From Candidatus Manganitrophus sp. (GTDB taxonomy: Bacteria > Nitrospirota > Nitrospiria > SBBL01 > Manganitrophaceae), in NCBI GenBank assembly GCA_028865235.1, contig CP114561.1:826001-890000 (forward strand): a stretch of DNA of 64,000 nucleotides. The letters run 5' to 3'. Below, one piece after another: positions 59,140 through 64,000 of this stretch. The notes under the pieces are model-generated. The model had not been told where the DNA came from. It did not search any database and was given only the letters and a program-made list of their open reading frames with translations. The number at the start of each line of letters is the position of its first letter. Position 1 is the first letter of the stretch. The position numbers and the translations under genes were made by a program.

Positions 59140-61008
59140 CTAGTGAATTGATCCTTTCGACACTTCTTTTTGGTTGGATGATTCCGTAGGAAGGACTTCC
59201 AGCCCGTCTGTTTTCTTCGGAGGATGTTCCTCTAAAAGAGGCTCTCCGAAACCGGCCTCTTTGAATCGAGAAATCAATTTGTCGTTCTTCGGGTCCAATT
59301 CCAGAGACCTGGCCCATGCTTCTTTGGCAAGGTCCAGACGGTTTTGTTTTAGGTAAAGTTCGCCGAGATGTTCATGGATCACCGGGTCTTCGGGGACCAG
59401 CGAGACGGCTCTATTGAGCGCGTCGAGCGCCTCTTGAATTTTCCCTTTCTTGTAATAGGCCCATCCGAGACTATCGACAAAGTAGCCGTCGTCCGGCCGG
59501 ATGACCAGGGCGCGATTGATCAAGTCGATCGCCTCATTCAAGTGAATCCCCTTCTCCGCGTAAGTGTAACCGAGATAATTTAAGGCGTTGGCATGATTTG
59601 AGTCGAGCTGGATCGTTTTTTCCATCTGTCGGATCAGATCATCGAACCGATTCAACTTGTCATAGGTCGCGCCGAGATGGAAGTGAAGATCGGGCATTTT
59701 TGGATTTTTTTCAATCCCCTGAAGAAAAACCCGGGCGGCCTCTTCGAACCGGTCTTCCTCGTAAAAAATCAGCCCATTAAAAAGATAGGCCTCCGGCCGC
59801 TGATTGTCGATCTTTTTTGCCAACTCTCCTTGCTCCAGCGCTTGCTCTATTTTCTGCAATTTGTAAAAATAGAGGGCGCCCAGGCGGATGCGCACGTCGT
59901 ATAGCTTCTGATCTCTTCCGAGAATATCCTGATAGATCGCGATCGCTTTTTCGTACTCTTTGCTCTCTTCATAAAGTGAGGCGACATAAATTCTTAAGCG
60001 AAGATCCTCCGGCCTTCCCTTCATGACCGCTTCGACTTTTTCAATCGCTTTCGCGTACTCTTTCTTCTCCACCCAAATCAGCGCTTCCTGAAGAGGGATA
60101 TCCAAGTTGGCGGGGTCCGATTGGGCCATCTCATTTAAAAAACGAAGCGCTTCGTCGAACGCCTTCCCCTGAATCAGCAACTGCACCAGCCGAGCCGTTG
60201 CCTCGCGACTCCTCGGATTGACCTCTTGGAGAATCGTACGGTAGACCTTCTCCGCCTCTTCCGGTTTTTCCTGCAATTCGTGGATGCGGGCGACTTCAAG
60301 ATGGGCCTGCTCGAAATAAGGATGAAGCGACAGCGCCTTCCGATACTGCTGCAGTGCCTCTTCAAATGCTTTCTTCTCAAAAGAGATCTTGCCGAGATAG
60401 TAGTAACCCAAACCGGAGGTCGGCTCAGCGTCAATCCCTTTTCGGATCATCTCCTCGGCCGGCGCAAGATCCCCCCTGGCGGCGTAGATACTGGCAAGAC
60501 TAAAATAGGCATCAACCCTTTTCGGATCGACTGCGACGAGCCGTTGAAAAGCGCTTAACCCTTTCTCCGTTTGCCCGGAAGCCACATAGATATTCCCAAG
60601 AAGATTTAATACCCGGGGGTCTTTGGGATGAAGGTGCAGGGCGCGCTCCGCATAAGAGATCGCCTCCTTCTGGTTGCCGAACTGACTTAAAAGCGCGGCC
60701 GCCCGCGTCAAAAGAAAGGCGGACTTCGGGTCATGTCGAAGCGCCGCAAGGTAAGCCCTTAACGCGGCCTGCTCCTCCCCGTCGTTCTCAAATTGAAGGC
60801 CGACCACGGCATGATAATAGGCCTCCGGGTCGGGAATCTCCTCCCGTGCCTCTTTGTCGGGCGCGGGATCTAGGGGCGATTCATTTGTTTTTAATGCAGC
60901 GCAAGAGACGAATTGGGAGAAAAAGATCAGAAGGAAGAAAAACGTTGAAGCGCTTTCAAAACACCGACTGAAGTATTGCATTGGATGTATCTTAATAGGA
61001 ACCTCCAT
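59140..61008 (-). CDS. TPR-repeat lipoprotein
   Basis: About 622 aa. A hydrophobic stretch FFFLLIFFSQFVSC ends in a lipobox Cys (residue about 36), so it is a lipoprotein anchored at the envelope. At least twelve TPR units follow without interruption (YHAVVGLQFENDGEEQAALR, LGNIYVASGQTEKGLSAFQR, YYYLGKISFEKKAFEEALQQ, LGWAYYKKGKIQEALDALNR, LGELYLKQNRLDLAKEAWAR). The ATG at 61008 has GAGTGGTG upstream; the ATG at 60981 is an alternative. It follows tatA directly. TPR lipoproteins of this size act in envelope or pilus assembly, but the role here is not shown. Confidence 0.85.
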   Translation of the reverse strand: MEVPIKIHPMQYFSRCFESASTFFFLLIFFSQFVSCAALKTNESPLDPAPDKEAREEIPDPEAYYHAVVGLQFENDGEEQAALRAYLAALRHDPKSAFLLTRAAALLSQFGNQKEAISYAERALHLHPKDPRVLNLLGNIYVASGQTEKGLSAFQRLVAVDPKRVDAYFSLASIYAARGDLAPAEEMIRKGIDAEPTSGLGYYYLGKISFEKKAFEEALQQYRKALSLHPYFEQAHLEVARIHELQEKPEEAEKVYRTILQEVNPRSREATARLVQLLIQGKAFDEALRFLNEMAQSDPANLDIPLQEALIWVEKKEYAKAIEKVEAVMKGRPEDLRLRIYVASLYEESKEYEKAIAIYQDILGRDQKLYDVRIRLGALYFYKLQKIEQALEQGELAKKIDNQRPEAYLFNGLIFYEEDRFEEAARVFLQGIEKNPKMPDLHFHLGATYDKLNRFDDLIRQMEKTIQLDSNHANALNYLGYTYAEKGIHLNEAIDLINRALVIRPDDGYFVDSLGWAYYKKGKIQEALDALNRAVSLVPEDPVIHEHLGELYLKQNRLDLAKEAWARSLELDPKNDKLISRFKEAGFGEPLLEEHPPKKTDGLEVLPTESSNQKEVSKGSIH

Positions 61009-61014
61009 CACCAC

Positions 61015-61221
61015 TCAATGCTTTTCGATACCTTCTTTCCGACCTTCTTCTCCTTTTTCCTTGGGGGTGACATCAATGGCATCCGGCTCCGACATTCCCT
61101 TTTTAAAACCCCGGATTGCCTTACCCAGGCCCGATCCGATCTCAGGAAGCTTTCCGGCGCCAAAAATGATGAGGATAATCACAAGGAGAACCACCAGTTC
61201 TGGCATTCCCAATCCAAACAT
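61015..61221 (-). CDS. tatA: twin-arginine translocase subunit TatA
   Basis: 68 aa with [20 protein letters not shown], the hinge [20 protein letters not shown] and an acidic/basic tail. It has the FGxGK amphipathic-helix start of TatA rather than TatB. No tatC is in the window. It has its own promoter 200 bases upstream. Confidence 0.94.
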   Translation of the reverse strand: MFGLGMPELVVLLVIILIIFGAGKLPEIGSGLGKAIRGFKKGMSEPDAIDVTPKEKGEEGRKEGIEKH

Positions 61222-61418
61222 AAATCATCCTTTGGTTAAACAAGTTGGAGGAGCGAGATGAAGGGCAGGCATTGCAGCCGATCCAGATTGAAAAGCCCTA
61301 AGCGCCTGATGAAGATGGGGCAATCCCTGTGGATATCCACTTGAGAGGCGTTAAGAACCCCAAGCTACTGGGATTCTTCATCACCATGAAAATTGAACAA
61401 ACGTTTCAGATTCATCAA

Positions 61419-61447
61419 ATTATAAGAGGAATCAAGGACCTTGTCAA
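61419..61447 (-). promoter_or_regulatory. consensus sigma-70 promoter for tatA and the TPR lipoprotein
   Basis: TTGACA (61442-61447) and TATAAT (61419-61424) on the minus strand with exactly 17 bases between. The leader to tatA is about 190 bases. It holds only a short open frame and no structure I recognise. Confidence 0.85.
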
Positions 61448-61454
61448 ATTGATT

Positions 61455-62858
61455 CTAGCCCTCCATCCCGCCCTGCCGCTTCGGATGATCGTCGGAGAGA
61501 TCTTCAAAACGGGTGTATCGATCGATGAAGGCCATCGGGACATCTCCGATCGGTCCATTTCTCTGTTTTCCGATGATGATCTCCGCCAGCCCTCTGCGGC
61601 CGCAGATACACTCTCCCTCCCGAGGACATTTACAGGGATCGTACACCTCCTCCCGATAGATGAAGAGGACCACATCAGCGTCCTGCTCGATCGCGCCCGA
61701 TTCCCGCAGATCGGCGAGCATCGGCCTTTTTTTCTTCTCAGGCCGCGACTCCACGGCGCGGGAGAGCTGGGAGAGGGCGATCACCGGGACGTGGAGTTCC
61801 TTTGCCAAGGCTTTCAAGGAACGGGAGATATCGGAAATCTCCTGCTGCCGGTTGTCGGCATCTTCGCGTCCCCGCATCAACTGGAGGTAGTCGACGATGA
61901 TCAGACTCAGGTTATGTTCCGCCTTAAGACGCCGCGCCTTCGCCCGCATTTCGAGAATGGACATGGAGGCCGAGTCGTCGATGAAAATCGGCGACTCGCT
62001 TAACTTTCCTGCCGCCCGGATCAGCTGTTGCCAATTGTCGTTTCCAGGCCGTCCCAGATATCCGGAGCGGATCTTGTGCGAGTCGACACGCGCTTCGGAG
62101 CAAAGCATTCTAAAAACAAGCTGCTCCTTCGACATCTCCAAACTGAAGACGCCGACGGTCTGCCGATTTTTGATCGCCACATTTTGGGCCATTCCCAACG
62201 CAAACGCCGTCTTCCCCATCGAAGGGCGGCCGGCCACGATGACCAAATCGCCCGCCTGAAGGCCGGAGGTCATTTTATCGAGGTCTTTGAAACCGGTCGG
62301 AAGCCCGGTGAGCCGCTGGTCGGCCAGCTTCTCGATGATCTCGAAACCGGCCTTTACCAGCTCCCGCATCGGAACGAACGTTCCCTGCATCTTCCTATCC
62401 GAAATAGCAAAGATGTTCCGCTCGGCATGGTCCAAAAGATCTTCCACCTTCCCTTGTGATTCATACCCGACGGTGACGATATCGGTCGCAATGCTGATCA
62501 GGCTCCGGAGGAGCGATTTTTCATGGACGATCTTCGCATGCATCCGGATATTGGCCGCCGTCGCCACACTGTTGAGAATCTCCGCCAGATACGAAGCCCC
62601 TCCCACCGCGTCGAGCTGCCCCTTCAGCCGGAGATGCTCTGTCAAAGTGATCAGATCAATCGCCTCATTATTCCCATTGAGCTCCAACATAGCGGAGAAG
62701 ATCTTTCGATGACTCTCCTTGTAGAACTCATCGGCGCGTAGGATTTCGACGACTTTATTGACCGCCTGATTGTCAAGGAGAACAGCCGCCAACACCGCCT
62801 GCTCGGCCTCGAGATTTTGAGGGGGAAGCTTCTGAATAGAAAGGTCTGTCTGCATCAC
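61455..62858 (-). CDS. dnaB: replicative DNA helicase
   Basis: 467 aa hexameric helicase. N-terminal domain: LPPQNLEAEQAVLAAVLLDN. RecA-like domain: Walker A GRPSMGKTAFALGMA, FSLEMSKEQLVFRM, Walker B LSLIIVDYLQLM, SQLSRAVESRPEKKKRPMLA and DLRESGAIEQDADVVLFIYR. Near the end an insertion DPCKCPREGECICGRRG with four Cys looks like a small metal knuckle; the rest reads LAEIIIGKQRNGPIGDV. The frame is intact. Start ATG at 62858 or 62855. Confidence 0.96.
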   Translation of the reverse strand: MMQTDLSIQKLPPQNLEAEQAVLAAVLLDNQAVNKVVEILRADEFYKESHRKIFSAMLELNGNNEAIDLITLTEHLRLKGQLDAVGGASYLAEILNSVATAANIRMHAKIVHEKSLLRSLISIATDIVTVGYESQGKVEDLLDHAERNIFAISDRKMQGTFVPMRELVKAGFEIIEKLADQRLTGLPTGFKDLDKMTSGLQAGDLVIVAGRPSMGKTAFALGMAQNVAIKNRQTVGVFSLEMSKEQLVFRMLCSEARVDSHKIRSGYLGRPGNDNWQQLIRAAGKLSESPIFIDDSASMSILEMRAKARRLKAEHNLSLIIVDYLQLMRGREDADNRQQEISDISRSLKALAKELHVPVIALSQLSRAVESRPEKKKRPMLADLRESGAIEQDADVVLFIYREEVYDPCKCPREGECICGRRGLAEIIIGKQRNGPIGDVPMAFIDRYTRFEDLSDDHPKRQGGMEG

Positions 62859-62904
62859 GGCATCACCCGAAAGATTTAAGAATCTGTTTGAAGGAAAAAT
62901 CGGA

Positions 62905-64000
62905 TCAGGACGATTTCAACCATTCCAGAAAATCGGAACGGCTTTGGCTCTCTTGGCGGCCCGTACGAACATCCACGGAGCGAACCCCCTTGTCGCGTCC
63001 TCCCGTGAGAAGAAGAATTTTCACAACCTTTTGCTTGCGGGCCTCGGAAAGATAAGACTCGACCGCGCCGTGAAATCCGTTTCGGCGGATCACCCGATAA
63101 CCGGCGTCGCGAAGCTGATGAGAAAGCGACATCGCCTCGGACGTCCCCTCGGCGGTATGAAGCACCAGAAAATCGGCCGACGAATAGTCGCGGCCCGATC
63201 CGGCCACTTGCTCCAATGCCCACTGAATCCGCTCAAGGTGAAGGGCAAATCCGGTGGAGGAGGAGGGAGCGCCGAACTTTTCCAGGAGGTGATCATATCG
63301 GCCTCCTCCCCCCAATTCGGAGCCGGCCCCCTCCGCGAAAATCTCGAAGATCGTTCCGGTATAATAATCGAACCCGCGGACCTCGCCGAGATCGATCAAA
63401 AGAAATTCCCGGTGTCCGGCCTGTTTTAAAATCTCATACACTTCCCGAAGCCGTCGAAGACCGGCTTTGCAAGCGGGAGAGACGGCGAGCGGCTTCGCCG
63501 CGGCGAAGACTTCTTCCCCGCCGAAGAGGTCCAGGAGCGAGAGGACCTGCTTCCGCGTTTTCGGACCGACCTTTTCCTCTTTTAAGAGGACCTCCAGAAG
63601 AGACGCATCTTTTTTTGCGACCGCGCCCAAGATCCTTTTGAATGCAGCGGGCGACGATTCAAACGGCTGGAGAATCCCCCGCGTAAACGCCATCTGACCC
63701 AGGGCGATCTTAAACGATTTGAGTTCCAGCTTCTGCAGGATTTCGATCGCGAGCGAGATCGTTTCGGCGTCGGCTTCGGCATTGGAGGGACCGATCAACT
63801 CTCCCCCGATCTGGTGGATTTCCCGTTCCCTTCCGGCATGCTCCTCCTCGTGGCGGAAGACATTCGCCGAGTAACAAAGGCGGATCGGAAGCGGTTGGTC
63901 GTTCAGGAGGGTCGCGGCGATTCGCGCGATCTGGGGGGTGACGTCGGGGCGCAAAACCATCATCCGCCCCGTCGCGCGATCGACGAACTTATATGCGCGG
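62905..64000 (-). CDS. hisZ: ATP phosphoribosyltransferase regulatory subunit HisZ (5' end beyond window)
   Basis: The frame enters at 64000 with RAYKFVDRATGRMMVLRPDV and continues TPQIARIAATLLNDQPLPIR, the HisZ wording of the class II synthetase fold, where HisS has RPEGT. Later motifs are FDYYTGTIFEIFAEGAGSEL and GGGGRYDHLLEKFG. It ends LEWLKSS at 62905. HisZ lacks tRNA charging and activates the short form of HisG. At least 40-60 N-terminal codons are missing. The C-terminal domain resembles an anticodon-binding fold. Confidence 0.9.
   Translation of the reverse strand, partial: RAYKFVDRATGRMMVLRPDVTPQIARIAATLLNDQPLPIRLCYSANVFRHEEEHAGREREIHQIGGELIGPSNAEADAETISLAIEILQKLELKSFKIALGQMAFTRGILQPFESSPAAFKRILGAVAKKDASLLEVLLKEEKVGPKTRKQVLSLLDLFGGEEVFAAAKPLAVSPACKAGLRRLREVYEILKQAGHREFLLIDLGEVRGFDYYTGTIFEIFAEGAGSELGGGGRYDHLLEKFGAPSSSTGFALHLERIQWALEQVAGSGRDYSSADFLVLHTAEGTSEAMSLSHQLRDAGYRVIRRNGFHGAVESYLSEARKQKVVKILLLTGGRDKGVRSVDVRTGRQESQSRSDFLEWLKSS

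Noticed and set aside
61329..62003. Plus-strand frame of 224 codons opposite dnaB
   Set aside because: It lies antisense to an intact, conserved dnaB and over the tatA promoter, with no recognisable protein.

Overview
The window reads as a chromosomal piece of a Gram-negative (diderm), moderately GC-rich bacterium. It carries lptC-lptA-lptB, an outer-membrane type protein, sigma-54 (rpoN) and a type IV pilin with a sigma-54 promoter. Protein wording and gene order feel closest to Nitrospirota or to deltaproteobacterial lineages. That assignment is inference; no database search was possible.

Layout. 1-1968: lptC-lptA-lptB followed by the start of rpoN, all on the minus strand. 2352-3235: a plus-strand monocistronic secreted coiled-coil protein with its own promoter and terminator. 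3192-23586: one long minus-strand run holding the str, S10, spc and alpha ribosomal operons (promoter at 23558; rpsL, rpsG, fusA, tuf, rpsJ, then rplC through secY, adk, map, infA, rpmJ and on to rpoA and rplQ). 23659-37625: the second classical block, read from a near-consensus promoter: tRNA-Thr, Tyr, Gly, Thr, tuf, rpmG, tRNA-Trp, secE, nusG, rplK, rplA, rplJ, rplL, rpoB, rpoC. 37701-38524: a plus-strand outer-membrane-like protein. 38541-58210: a dense minus-strand cluster for a surface polysaccharide (sugar dehydrogenase/acetyltransferase fusion, ABC exporter, three methyltransferases, two asparagine synthases, four glycosyltransferases, a MurJ-type flippase, a large membrane protein). 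58234-58906: pilA with a sigma-54 promoter and a possible activator site. 59140-64000: TPR lipoprotein, tatA, dnaB and the 3' part of hisZ.

Two things stand out. First, a family of structured intergenic repeats sits in the spacers of the ribosomal operons (11595, 12375, 16515 and 35335). Each unit fills the space between two genes, all point the same way relative to transcription, and the small hairpin shows compensatory base changes. Other spacer repeats lie at 5372, 20389, 27865 and 32620.

Second, the sequence quality is uneven. Many essential genes contain one or more single-base indels, often in homopolymers (adk, secY, rplO, rplR, rplF, rpsH, rpsN, rplX, rplN, rplP, rplB, rplC and others), which points to long-read consensus errors. 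From about 19.2 to 30.6 kb the conserved genes tuf, fusA, rpsG, rpsL, rpoC and rpoB switch repeatedly between the local base and codon style and a markedly GC-richer one, with frameshifts at many switches, and rpsJ has lost its first two thirds. The simplest reading is a consensus mixed with reads from another community member at conserved genes. Reading frames there should be treated as reconstructions.
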